Positions 41,860-50,947 of a stretch of DNA of 57,277 nt are shown here, in pieces. Position numbers and translations under genes: made by a program. The DNA is from Nocardia pseudovaccinii NBRC 100343 (lineage in GTDB: Bacteria; Actinomycetota; Actinomycetes; Mycobacteriales; Mycobacteriaceae). The notes beneath the pieces were generated by a model. That model was given only the letters and a program-made list of their open reading frames with translations, made no database searches and had not been told where the DNA came from. The DNA lies in assembly GCF_001613225.1 (NCBI RefSeq), contig NZ_BDBY01000069.1, positions 1 to 57,277 on the forward strand, read 5' to 3'. Position 1 is the stretch's first letter. Every line of letters starts with the position of its first letter.

Positions 41860-43335
41860 CTAAGGGGCGCTCAGTTCTTCGAGGACGAGTCTGCGGAGGA
41901 GTTTTCCGGTGTCGGTGTGCGGCAAGGAGTTTCGGAAGACGATTGTTTCCGGGGTTTTCGAGCCGCGGAGGCGGGACCGGACGAGGGTGCGTAATTCATC
42001 GTCGGTTGCGACGGCGCCTGGGCGCAGGACTACTGCGGCGGCGAGGGTTTGGCCCCACTCGTCGCTCGGGGGGCCGACTACGCAGGCCTGGGCTACGGCT
42101 GGGTGGGACAGGAGGACTTCTTCGATTTCGGCGGGAGCTATGTTTTCGCCGCCTCGGATGATCGTGTCGTCGGCTCTGCCTTCGATGTACAGGTATCCGT
42201 CGGGGTCCACGTGGCCTTTGTCGCGGGTGCAGAACCAGCCGTCGACGTCTAGCAGGCTGCCGGTGGCGTACTCGCCGGAGATCTGGTCTCCGCGTAGGAA
42301 GATGATGCCCGATTTGCCCGGGGGTAGGGCGCGGCCGTCGTCGTCGCGGATCTCGATCTCGATCGTGGGGAGGACCTGGCCTGCTGAGGATAAGCGGGCT
42401 TGGATCTGTGGGTCGTCGGAATGCAGGGCGGCTCGGTGGTCTTCGGGGCCGAGGACGGCGATTGTCGACGCTGTTTCGGTCAAGCCGTACGCGTTGACGA
42501 ATCCGACGTCGGGGAATCGCGTAAGTGCTTCGCGCAGTATGCGTTCGGATACTCTCGCGCCGCCATACGAGAGGGAGCGCAGTGTCGGGAGGGGCGCGCT
42601 GTCGAATCCGGCTACCGCGTCCACTATGCGCGCCAGCATTGTCGGGACCACCATCGCATTGGTTACGGCTTCCATGCGGACCGTCTCGAGCCATGCCGCT
42701 GGATCGAAGGCGCGCAGATACACCAGGCGACGGCCCGCGAACATATTCGACAGCATGTTGGCGACGCCTGCGACGTGGTATGGCGGCACTGAAACCAGTA
42801 CTGCCTCTTCGGGATCGGCGCTGCCGAATTCGACGGTGCTCAGCAGGTAGGCCATGAGGTGGCGGTGCCGGAGTAGCGCCGACTTCGGGGCGGCGGTTGT
42901 GCCGCTGGTGTACAGCACGACCGCCACCGCGTCGTCGTCGAACCGCGGATCCGGGGGCGGCACGTCGGTGGGCAGACCGGCCAGCCAGTCATCGAAAACG
43001 ACTGCACCTGCTGTCACTCGCGGCGCGGTGACAGCGTCCGCCAGCACAAGTGCCTCGGGCTGCCGTTCGATCAGGCTGTTCAGTTGAGTGTCGTCCAACC
43101 GGTAGTTCACCGGCACGAACCGCACCCCCGCGCACGCTGCGGCCAACAGAGCCACCGGCAGCAGCGGATGGTTCTCCCCCGCATACACAAGCGCGGGAGA
43201 ATCGCGTAGCGTCGCTGCTGCGCCCTTTGCCAGGGCACCGAGTTCGGCCCCGGTGAGTCGCCGGTCGGCGTCGCCCAGCAGGATACGGTCGGCGAAGCCC
43301 GACTCGATCATCTCGACCATCGCTGAGAGATGCAT
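41860..43335 (-). CDS. AMP-forming CoA ligase
   Basis: A 491-residue ANL ligase related to the one at 19164-20675, with LYTSGTTAAPKSALLRH, NAYGLTETASTIAVLG, YLYIEGRADDTIIRGGENI and DTGKLLRR with the catalytic Lys. The ATG at 43335 fits the related start (MHLSAMVEMIESGFADRI beside MNVAMLLDMAADGFGDRI); an upstream in-frame start is less likely. It lies 213 bases downstream of the flavoprotein gene, in the same direction. Whether it is in the same transcript is uncertain. Confidence 0.92.
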   Translation of the reverse strand: MHLSAMVEMIESGFADRILLGDADRRLTGAELGALAKGAAATLRDSPALVYAGENHPLLPVALLAAACAGVRFVPVNYRLDDTQLNSLIERQPEALVLADAVTAPRVTAGAVVFDDWLAGLPTDVPPPDPRFDDDAVAVVLYTSGTTAAPKSALLRHRHLMAYLLSTVEFGSADPEEAVLVSVPPYHVAGVANMLSNMFAGRRLVYLRAFDPAAWLETVRMEAVTNAMVVPTMLARIVDAVAGFDSAPLPTLRSLSYGGARVSERILREALTRFPDVGFVNAYGLTETASTIAVLGPEDHRAALHSDDPQIQARLSSAGQVLPTIEIEIRDDDGRALPPGKSGIIFLRGDQISGEYATGSLLDVDGWFCTRDKGHVDPDGYLYIEGRADDTIIRGGENIAPAEIEEVLLSHPAVAQACVVGPPSDEWGQTLAAAVVLRPGAVATDDELRTLVRSRLRGSKTPETIVFRNSLPHTDTGKLLRRLVLEELSAP

Positions 43336-43548
43336 GTCTTCAACAACTTTCGGAATGCATGGCGGTGACGGATCGGGACGGGACGAGCCGGTCGCCTCGT
43401 TCAGCACAGTCGATGACGAAACCCGTCATTCCGGCACGCCTTCGGCCCGCATCCACATTCCCGCGATGGCCCGACGGCTTCGGCGAATGTCCGCTGAGAG
43501 CATGCCGGAAAGAGGGTCGGCGCCGCACAGGCGTTTCGGCCCCGGGCA

Positions 43549-45222
43549 TCAGGCCACCCCGTCGTCCGAGGAGGCGTGATTCGCTGCGACATAACCGAAT
43601 ACCGCGGAGGCGGCGATACTCGCCCCGGCTCCGAGATACTTGCGTCCCATCACGGAGGCAGTGCAATTGCCCGTCGCATACAGGCCGCCGATCGGCTCCC
43701 CGTCGGCATTCAATACGCGGGAGAACTCGTCACAGAGCAACCCGCCACTGGTACCGATATCTCCGGGGTACAGCGCCGCCGCGTAGAACGGCCCCTTCTC
43801 GATCGGACCCAGGCTAGGGTTCGGCTGGTGGGTGCGGTCGCCATAGAACCGCTCATGGTCGCCCTCCCCGCGATGGAAGTCCTCATCGACACCGGTTTCG
43901 GCGAATCCGTTGAATCGATCCACAGTCTGCCGCAACGCATCGGCGGGGATATCGCATTGGCGCGCAAGATCTTCCAGGGTGTCAGCGCGCTTCAGCGTAC
44001 CGCCCCTGATCAACTGCTTCGGCGTCAAGCCCGCGGGAGCCATCCCGAACGGATAGCGCGACCGGTGGCGCGAATCGATGATGAGCCAGGACGGAATCGC
44101 CGCGCTGTTCTCGCGGTGCCGCGCGTACATCTGCTGACCGGCTTCCTGATACGAGCACGCCTCGTTGAAGTATCGAAGGCCCTGCGCATCGACGATGAGC
44201 GAGCCCGGCTTGCATCGTTCGGACAGGCACATGCCGGGGGTGCCGTCGGGCATGATCCACGAAGGCATCCACCACGCCTCGTTCAGCATGTCGGTCGCGG
44301 CACCGAGACCCTGCGCGATCCGGATTGCCTCGCCGGTGTCCCCCGGGTTGGACGAGGTCCATTCGGCGCCGACGGGAAGCCCGTCCGAATGCTCCTTGCG
44401 CATCGTCTCATTGCGGGCGAAACCGCCTGCGGCGAGCAGGATTCCGTCCCGGGCACGCACGCGCACATCCCGGCCGTCGCGATGGATGACGGCACCGACG
44501 ACACGGCCGTCCTCGACGACGAGATCGGTGAGCGCGGACTCGGTCCAGATCGGGATCTCGCGCCGCAGGAGGGCGTCGACCAACCGGGCGATCAATGCCG
44601 CGCCGTTGGCCGCCAACTTCTGTCCGCGAATGCGCCCGCCGACGGTGCGCCGCCCGACCCTGGCCATGGTGGCCATGCCGATTCGCGTGCGCATCAACGA
44701 CATCGGGGCCGCCTCCACGGTGTAGATCACCATGCCGCCCGCGAAGCCGGGCCGGATCCGGTCGCACCACGCACCGAGTTTCTTCTTGTCGAAGATCTCC
44801 GGTTCGATCGATCGCCCGCGCGCAGATCCGCCTTCGATGCCCCGGACCCCGGCGTAGTAGTCGCTGTATCCTTCGCAACGCCGAAATTTCAGCCCCTCGG
44901 ATTCGAGGAACCCGACCATCTCGATTCCGGAATTGATGTAGGTCAGTCGGCGGGCCGGAGACGATGCCGGGCCCGCATCACCGACGACGGAGTCGAAATA
45001 GGCCAGGGCGGTGTCGAGCGAATCGGATACGTCCTCGCGCCGCATGAGTGGATTGTTGGGCAGCCACATCACGCCACCCGACATGCAGGTCGATCCGCCG
45101 AGCAGGTCGGACTTCTCCACGACGAGAACATCTTTGCCGAGGGCACGGGCACGCAATGCCCCGACGACCCCGGCGCCGCTGCCGACGACCAGGAAGTCGG
45201 TTGTATGGTCCCAGTCGTTCAT
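43549..45222 (-). CDS. KstD-like FAD-dependent dehydrogenase, copy 2
   Basis: A 557-residue flavoprotein of the KstD/fumarate reductase group. It has FLVVGSGAGVVGALRARALG (FAD), VVEKSDLLGGSTCMSGG, GILLAAGGFARNE, and C-terminal LYATGNCTASVMGRKYLGAG, where the Tyr-Leu-Gly-Ala-Gly resembles the KstD active-site loop more closely than copy 1 does. The ATG at 45222 overlaps the stop of the double CaiB gene (TGATG). It probably desaturates a cyclic CoA ester or ketone; the exact substrate is unknown. Confidence 0.9.
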   Translation of the reverse strand: MNDWDHTTDFLVVGSGAGVVGALRARALGKDVLVVEKSDLLGGSTCMSGGVMWLPNNPLMRREDVSDSLDTALAYFDSVVGDAGPASSPARRLTYINSGIEMVGFLESEGLKFRRCEGYSDYYAGVRGIEGGSARGRSIEPEIFDKKKLGAWCDRIRPGFAGGMVIYTVEAAPMSLMRTRIGMATMARVGRRTVGGRIRGQKLAANGAALIARLVDALLRREIPIWTESALTDLVVEDGRVVGAVIHRDGRDVRVRARDGILLAAGGFARNETMRKEHSDGLPVGAEWTSSNPGDTGEAIRIAQGLGAATDMLNEAWWMPSWIMPDGTPGMCLSERCKPGSLIVDAQGLRYFNEACSYQEAGQQMYARHRENSAAIPSWLIIDSRHRSRYPFGMAPAGLTPKQLIRGGTLKRADTLEDLARQCDIPADALRQTVDRFNGFAETGVDEDFHRGEGDHERFYGDRTHQPNPSLGPIEKGPFYAAALYPGDIGTSGGLLCDEFSRVLNADGEPIGGLYATGNCTASVMGRKYLGAGASIAASAVFGYVAANHASSDDGVA

Positions 45223-47615
45223 CACTTTCCCCTGCCCATTGCGGGCGCCTGCCCGATGACACCGTCGTTTTCCAGTGCGGCGATCTCGGATGCACTGAGT
45301 CCGAGTCCCGCCAGCACTTCCTGGTTGTGCTCACCGAGCAACGGCGCGTGGCGCGTGTGCCACCGCTCGGGGCCGTCCGACAGCGTGAACGGCACTGTGC
45401 TGTGCCGGACCGTCGGGTTCACCGGATGCTCGACGTATTCATAGAAGCCGCGCGACTCGAGCTGCGGCAATTCGGCGACACGATGCGGTTGCATCACTTT
45501 GGCCACCGGAACTCCAGCGTCCCATAGGATTTGGACGATCTCGCCCGCGCTGCGCTGCCCACACCACGCGGCGAGATTCTTGTCGATGAGATCGTGCTGC
45601 TCGCGGCGCCCGCTGGCGGTGGACAGCTCCAGCTCCATCGCCCAGTCCGGCCGACCGATCGCATCGCGCAGGCCCGACCATTGCTCATCGGTGGCCACCG
45701 CGACCGCGACCCAGGAGTCGTTGCCGCCGTATTCGTCGATGTCGGCGGTTCGATAGAGGTTCTGCGGCGCCGCCTCCGGGCCCCGATTACCGTCGCGCAC
45801 AAGGAGTTGCCCGTATGCGGAGTGCTCGATCACCTGTTCGGCGGCGACGTTCATCGCGGCGTCCACCATCGCCGCCTCGACGAGCATGCCCGCGCCGGTG
45901 CGCCGCCGGTGTTCCAGCGCGAGCAGCAGCGCGTTGAGGGCGTGCAGACCGGCATTCGGATCGCCGATCGAGAACGGCTCGACCGGGTTCTGATCGGGAT
46001 GGCCGGTCAACCAGGTGAGTCCGGACGCGTCCTCGATGATGTAGGCGAAGGCCGGGTTGTCCCGCCAAAGCCCGTCGAGGCCGAATCCCGGCATCCGGAC
46101 CATGATCGCGTCGGGACGCAGGCTGCGCACCTTCTCGTAGCCGAGCCCGATCTGCTCGAGCACCCGCGGGGTGTAGTTCTCGACGATCACGTCGCAGCTC
46201 TGGATCAGCCGGTGCAGCACCTCGATCCCGCGCTCGCTTCGGAAGTCCAGCGTCACGCTCTTCTTATTGGTGTTCAGGCTCGAGAATATCGGCGAGCGTT
46301 CCCACCACTGTTCCTCGCTGAGCGGGACACCGGCGATGAGCCGGGTTCCGTCGGGCCGGGTGGTCGACTCGATGTGGATCACTTCGGCACCGAGCATGGC
46401 GAGCAAGTGCGTGCAGGACGGCCCGGCCCAGAACGCGGTCATATCCAGCACGCGAAGTCCGTTGAAGGGCAACCCTTTCGCGGTGTCTCGGCGAGCGGCC
46501 GGGGGTGTGGCGCGATACCGTTCCCCGTGCTCGTCGAGGCGCGGGGCGGGCCGAGGCTCGGGCGGTGGCTCGGATCCCAAGCGGAACGGCGGCGCGGGTT
46601 GGGTGTAGCCGTCGCGGGGGTTGGCCACGAATGATCCGCGCGCCAGGTAATGCTCCATTTCGGCGATGTTCTCGCCATTGGCCACCAGGGAATTGGGAAT
46701 TCTGAAAGCCGTTGCCAGCTCCCGGATTTCCTCCACGGTGTGCTCGGCGAACCACGGGGCGATCTCACTGGCCAGGTCGCCCGCCCGCCCGCTGATCGAG
46801 AATGGCGCGCTCTCATCGATCCACTCCGGATGCCCGACCATCGCGCACAGGTCGAACCACTGCTGGGCGGTCCCGCATCCGACGGCCACCATGCCGTCCT
46901 TGGCACTGGCCACGCCGGGCACCATGAGCCCGCGACCCGGCCGCATCAGCCGCCTCAGCGCCTCGAAGAAGGTCACGGAATAGTAAGTGAGACTGAGAAT
47001 TTGGGTCTCGAGCATGGAAAGGTCGACCAGCTCGCCCACCCCGGTACCGAGTGTCCGCACCCGCGATGCCAGGGTGCCCGCGGCGGCATAGGCCCCGGCA
47101 ACCCACTCGCCGATTCGACCGCCGACATAGACCGGAGCACGGTCCGGCGCGCCGCGACCGAGCCCGATGATCCCGCCCGACCACGCCTGCAGCGTGAACT
47201 CGGTAGCCGGTCGGTCCTGCCAGGGACCGTGCAGACCGAATGGGGTGATCGAGGTGACCGTCAGATGGGGATGCCGGTCATGAATGGCTTCCGGAGTGAA
47301 CGACGGATGCTCCGCGACACTCGATCCGCGACTCCAGACCACCGCGTCCGCCCCTGCCAACAGCCGGTCCACGAAGTCGATCTCATCCGGATCGGCGACG
47401 ACACTGTGCTTCGAGCACGCGAGAAAACCGAACAGCGCACCGTCGGCGCCGGGCGCTATTTCGGTGTGCGATGCCGACCAGGTTCGCAGCCGATCACCTT
47501 CCGGCGCTTCGACTTTGACGACCTCGGCACCAGCGTCGGCCAGCAGTTTGGTGCAGTAGGCACCCGCGATCCCACTGGAGAAATCGACGACCACGTAACC
47601 ATCGAGCGGTTCCAC
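45222..47615 (-). CDS. fused double CaiB/BaiF-type CoA transferase
   Basis: A 797-residue protein with two class III CoA-transferase units, about twice the usual size. Unit 1 (to about residue 375) has LLADAGAEVVKVEAPEGDRL and VGELVDLSMLETQ with the expected Asp. Unit 2 (from LRVLDMTAFWAGPSCTHLLA) has TNKKSVTLDF and GMLVEAAMVDAAM, where Glu stands at the usual Asp position. CaiB enzymes are interlocked dimers, so one chain may form a pseudo-dimer with unequal active sites. The start is the GTG at 47615, three bases after the crotonase stop. Confidence 0.9.
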   Translation of the reverse strand: MEPLDGYVVVDFSSGIAGAYCTKLLADAGAEVVKVEAPEGDRLRTWSASHTEIAPGADGALFGFLACSKHSVVADPDEIDFVDRLLAGADAVVWSRGSSVAEHPSFTPEAIHDRHPHLTVTSITPFGLHGPWQDRPATEFTLQAWSGGIIGLGRGAPDRAPVYVGGRIGEWVAGAYAAAGTLASRVRTLGTGVGELVDLSMLETQILSLTYYSVTFFEALRRLMRPGRGLMVPGVASAKDGMVAVGCGTAQQWFDLCAMVGHPEWIDESAPFSISGRAGDLASEIAPWFAEHTVEEIRELATAFRIPNSLVANGENIAEMEHYLARGSFVANPRDGYTQPAPPFRLGSEPPPEPRPAPRLDEHGERYRATPPAARRDTAKGLPFNGLRVLDMTAFWAGPSCTHLLAMLGAEVIHIESTTRPDGTRLIAGVPLSEEQWWERSPIFSSLNTNKKSVTLDFRSERGIEVLHRLIQSCDVIVENYTPRVLEQIGLGYEKVRSLRPDAIMVRMPGFGLDGLWRDNPAFAYIIEDASGLTWLTGHPDQNPVEPFSIGDPNAGLHALNALLLALEHRRRTGAGMLVEAAMVDAAMNVAAEQVIEHSAYGQLLVRDGNRGPEAAPQNLYRTADIDEYGGNDSWVAVAVATDEQWSGLRDAIGRPDWAMELELSTASGRREQHDLIDKNLAAWCGQRSAGEIVQILWDAGVPVAKVMQPHRVAELPQLESRGFYEYVEHPVNPTVRHSTVPFTLSDGPERWHTRHAPLLGEHNQEVLAGLGLSASEIAALENDGVIGQAPAMGRGK

Positions 47616-47618
47616 GAG

Positions 47619-48575
47619 CTAGTCCTTCCGCTCCCGAGCGCGCTTGCTCAGCCGCCATTCCGGCGGGAATTTGCTGTCGTTGTCCTTGACCGCGTTATTG
47701 ATTCCGCGATTCATGGCCTGGTCGAACATCATGTCGTCGGTGTCGGGCGCGGCGAAGCCGCCGACCGTCTCGAACAGCCCGGCGATCATGCTGCCCAGGT
47801 ACTCGCCCTGGTACTGCTTCATGTACTCGAAGAAGGTCTTCTGCATGAACACCGTGTCCGTCGGCCGGTTGCTGGCACAGGCCTGTGCGTATTTGTCGAC
47901 TTCCGCTTCCAGCTGGTCCCTCGGGACGACGCTGTTGAGGAAGTTGCACTGGTACATTTCGGCGGCGGTGAACGCCCGCCCGGTGAACACCATCTCCTGG
48001 AATTTGCGCAGGCCCATGGTCTGCGCCCACCACCACATCCGCGGCGCCCACCCGACGTAGCGGAAGGCCGGATGCCCGAACAGCGCGTCGTCGGAGGAGA
48101 TCACCAGATCGGCGTCGGCGGCCTGATAGAAGTGCCACCCGTAGCAGTAGCCCTTCACCTCCAGGATGCTGATCTTCTTGAAATCCTGGAGGCTGCGAAT
48201 TCCGGAGTGGGAGTTGGCATACCACGAACTGAGCGTCGCGCCGTGCCGGAACGAATTCTGGGGCGGATAGGTGACTTCGTCCGCGCCGATGCGGAATTCG
48301 GCGAGCTTGGGCCCCTGATCGGGGCTGGTGTGTGCCGCCATGAATTCCGGCAGGTCGGCACCGGTGCCGAGATCGTCGCCCTCGCCACGGATTACGAGCA
48401 CCTTGACGTCGTCGTCGACACTGGCGCGGTGCAACAGGTCGGCATAGCGCACCCGGGCGGCGATGGTCGGCGCATTGAGGTGGTCGGGCCGATTGAAGGT
48501 GATCGTCGCGATCCGGGTTTTGGGATCCTTCTCGTAGAGGATGATTTCCTCGGCCGAAGGCACGGACTCACTCAT
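47619..48575 (-). CDS. crotonase-fold protein, divergent
   Basis: A 318-residue crotonase-superfamily protein, longer than usual. It has IATITFNRPDHLNAPTIAAR, the oxyanion loop GEGDDLGTGADLPEF, and EVKGYCYGWHFYQAADADLV. By hand alignment both hydratase Glu positions are lost (Tyr, then Ala in FGHPAFRYVGW). The region after it is Trp-rich (WAPRMWWWAQ). It is therefore unlikely to be a plain hydratase. The ATG at 48575 follows GGAG and overlaps the M24 gene end by eight bases. Confidence 0.85.
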   Translation of the reverse strand: MSESVPSAEEIILYEKDPKTRIATITFNRPDHLNAPTIAARVRYADLLHRASVDDDVKVLVIRGEGDDLGTGADLPEFMAAHTSPDQGPKLAEFRIGADEVTYPPQNSFRHGATLSSWYANSHSGIRSLQDFKKISILEVKGYCYGWHFYQAADADLVISSDDALFGHPAFRYVGWAPRMWWWAQTMGLRKFQEMVFTGRAFTAAEMYQCNFLNSVVPRDQLEAEVDKYAQACASNRPTDTVFMQKTFFEYMKQYQGEYLGSMIAGLFETVGGFAAPDTDDMMFDQAMNRGINNAVKDNDSKFPPEWRLSKRARERKD

Positions 48576-49722
48576 TCGATGCTCCAATCGCGGTGCCCGC
48601 GTGGCTGTTCCACGACGGGCCGGAAGTCAGCACCTCGGGTCCGTCGGCGGTGACGAGCACCATCTCCCGTCCGAAGACGGCCCCGATGCCCTGCTCCCAG
48701 ACGTAGCCGGTGACGGCGAGCACCATCCCGGGTTCCAGGTGCTCCGCGGCGGCGGTGGCCGGAAGTTGTTGCGACACAACGGGTGCATCGAACCCCAGAC
48801 CCAGTGCATGGGCCACCGGCAGCGGCGGCAGCGGTTCACCGGCGGCCTCGTAAGCGCTGAGGAATTCGGCGGCGAGCCGACCCGGCCGACAGGCGGCGAG
48901 CAGGCGCGACCACAGCTGATCCCACCGCTCGTAGAGGGCACTTGTGCCGTCCTTCGGCGCCCACGTCGGCCAGGTACGGCCGATCTGGGCGATGTAGCCG
49001 TTGCCGATGACGCCCGCGGAGAAGGCCACCAGGTCACCGGCCTGCGCGCGCCGGTCACCGGACGCGCGCCGCCACGGGTGGTCCGGAGCGGTCACCCACG
49101 CGGCGTCCTGGGTGGCCGGGGTGCTCATGCCCCCTGCCGCCATCGCCTGCAGCATGACTCCGGTCAGGGTCTTCTCGCTGACCCCGGGCCGCAGTTCGGC
49201 GACCGCCGCCGCCAGGCCCGCTTCCGCGATGCGGATCGAATCCCGAAGCACCACAATTTCTTCGGGAGTCTTGATCCGCCGGGCGGCACGCATGGCCTGT
49301 TCGCCGTCGACCAGTTCCGCCTGGGGAAATGCCATCGGCAGGAACTGGGAGAACAGCGGGGACAGGGCATCGGTACCCACCCGCCTGGCGGTGGCGGCAC
49401 CGCCGATCTGGCGCAGCACCCCCACGAGGTTGAGCGGATTCCACATGATCCCGTACAGGTTTTCGTGCGGAATGTCCTCGGGAACGCCTTCGTCCCAGGT
49501 GCTCAACAGATGAATGTCGCCGGTTTCGCGGACCAGGACGCATCCGGGACCGAACGGCCTGGTCCCCGCCGTCCACAGCTGCGGTGTGCCGGTGACATAG
49601 CGAATATTGGCCTGCCTGCCCAGTACGAGCAGGTCGAGGTCGTGGGCTTCCATCTGGGCCAGCACGCGCTCCCGTCGCCCGAGACGGAGTGCGCGTTCGT
49701 CGGCCAGGATTTCAGTTGCCAT
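48568..49722 (-). CDS. M24-fold protein lacking most metal ligands
   Basis: A 384-residue M24 (Xaa-Pro aminopeptidase/creatinase) fold protein: an N-terminal domain (LDLLVLGRQANIRYVTG) then the pita-bread domain. Of the five metal ligands of active M24 enzymes, only the His (HALGLGF) and the last Glu (FGREMVLVT) remain. The two Asp positions read Ser and Gln (AFSAG, IAQIGRTW), and the first Glu reads Thr (VTGYV). It is thus probably a non-metal enzyme like creatinase, or a regulatory partner of the intact M24 protein encoded just upstream, whose gene it overlaps by 11 bases. Confidence 0.85.
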   Translation of the reverse strand: MATEILADERALRLGRRERVLAQMEAHDLDLLVLGRQANIRYVTGTPQLWTAGTRPFGPGCVLVRETGDIHLLSTWDEGVPEDIPHENLYGIMWNPLNLVGVLRQIGGAATARRVGTDALSPLFSQFLPMAFPQAELVDGEQAMRAARRIKTPEEIVVLRDSIRIAEAGLAAAVAELRPGVSEKTLTGVMLQAMAAGGMSTPATQDAAWVTAPDHPWRRASGDRRAQAGDLVAFSAGVIGNGYIAQIGRTWPTWAPKDGTSALYERWDQLWSRLLAACRPGRLAAEFLSAYEAAGEPLPPLPVAHALGLGFDAPVVSQQLPATAAAEHLEPGMVLAVTGYVWEQGIGAVFGREMVLVTADGPEVLTSGPSWNSHAGTAIGASNE

Positions 49723-50947
49723 AGGGCGCGTAGGTGTAGTCGGTCAACGGAATGAAGCCTTCCTCGGTGATCACGATGATCTCCTCGCTGCGGTAGCCCC
49801 CGGTGCCGTCCTCCCACACCACCGGTTCCAGCACCACCACCGTGCCCGGCGCGAGGACGAAGTTCTTGTCGAAGTCTTCGCCCAGATCCGTGCCGATCAT
49901 GGGCATTTCGGCGGGGCCGACGCCGATGCCGTGCCCCAGATAGAAGTGGGGCAGCCAGGGCTTTTTACCGCCGTTGGCGTCGATGGCCGCCCTGGCCAGT
50001 TCATTCAGCGAGGCTCCGGCGCGAGTTACCGCGAGCACCGCGTCCAGGATCTCCCGCCATCTGGTGAATTGCGCCTGCTGCCTCGGGGTCGGGTCCTGGC
50101 CGACCACCCAGGTCCGGCCGAAGTCGGAGCAGTACCCGCCGTAGCTGATGCTCACGTCGGTCCACAGGACATCGCCGCGTGCCAGCTCGCGTTCGGTCGT
50201 CAGCAAGGGCAGCGCGAGATCGGCGTGTACGGTCCAGACGCCTTCTGCCTTGCTTTCCGGCATTACCTGCCAGATGGGGTCGAGAATATTGGCGGTGGCG
50301 CCGAGTTCGAATGCCCGCCGCACGAAGGCCGCCGACAGGTCGATCTGCCGGATTCCGGGTGCCAGCGCCGCGTGGACATCGACCATCGCGGTGTCGGTAA
50401 TCCGGCACGCCGTGCGGATGCAGGCCAGCTCGTCCTGGGTCTTGACCAATTTCGCCGCGCTGAGCACCAGGGCGGCGTCGGTGGGCGACCCGGACGGGAA
50501 CAATTTCTGCTCCGCGCGTCGCATCGCACCCGTGGACTGGTCCACGGCCACCCTCGCCCCGCCGGGGACGATCTCGGCCAGTATCCGCGCGAAATCCGTT
50601 ACGCCTTCGTCGAATTCGAGATATACCGGTCCGTGAACGTAGTCCGCGGGCAACTCCGTTTCGGTGGCCGCGCCCTCACGGAAAGGCATGAACAGATGCG
50701 GCCACTCGTCGTCCACCAGGACCACCGCGACCGGGCACTCGATATGCGACAGACCGGCATCGCCGAGCGGCCAGCTCGCTCCGGTCGCATACATGACGGA
50801 TTGATCTTCGAGCAGAACCAGCGCATCCACGCCCTGCTCCGCCATCGCCGCCCGCAACCGGGCTCCGGTTTCGCGCCGCATGCGGGCGCGATCCGGTTCG
50901 TCCGGAATCCGGATCGACGTCCCTACCGCTGTCGGAGAATTAGTCAT
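49712..50947 (-). CDS. M24-family metallohydrolase (Xaa-Pro aminopeptidase-like)
   Basis: A 411-residue M24 protein with all metal ligands visible: Asp in LWTDVSIS, Asp in CSDFGRTW, His in LGHGIGVGP, Glu in VLEPVV and Glu in RSEEIIV. The N-terminal domain (VDALVLLEDQSVMYATGASW) is also typical. Family members cleave peptides, creatine-like amides, or DMSP. In a catabolic operon an amide, peptide conjugate or C-S/C-C substrate is possible. The ATG at 50947 overlaps the amidohydrolase stop by four bases. Confidence 0.9.
   Translation of the reverse strand: MTNSPTAVGTSIRIPDEPDRARMRRETGARLRAAMAEQGVDALVLLEDQSVMYATGASWPLGDAGLSHIECPVAVVLVDDEWPHLFMPFREGAATETELPADYVHGPVYLEFDEGVTDFARILAEIVPGGARVAVDQSTGAMRRAEQKLFPSGSPTDAALVLSAAKLVKTQDELACIRTACRITDTAMVDVHAALAPGIRQIDLSAAFVRRAFELGATANILDPIWQVMPESKAEGVWTVHADLALPLLTTERELARGDVLWTDVSISYGGYCSDFGRTWVVGQDPTPRQQAQFTRWREILDAVLAVTRAGASLNELARAAIDANGGKKPWLPHFYLGHGIGVGPAEMPMIGTDLGEDFDKNFVLAPGTVVVLEPVVWEDGTGGYRSEEIIVITEEGFIPLTDYTYAPYGN

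Noticed and set aside
43336..43548. Possible gene remnant between flavoprotein and CoA ligase
   Set aside because: No frame shows a recognisable protein ending or start; the upstream in-frame extension of the ligase lacks family similarity.
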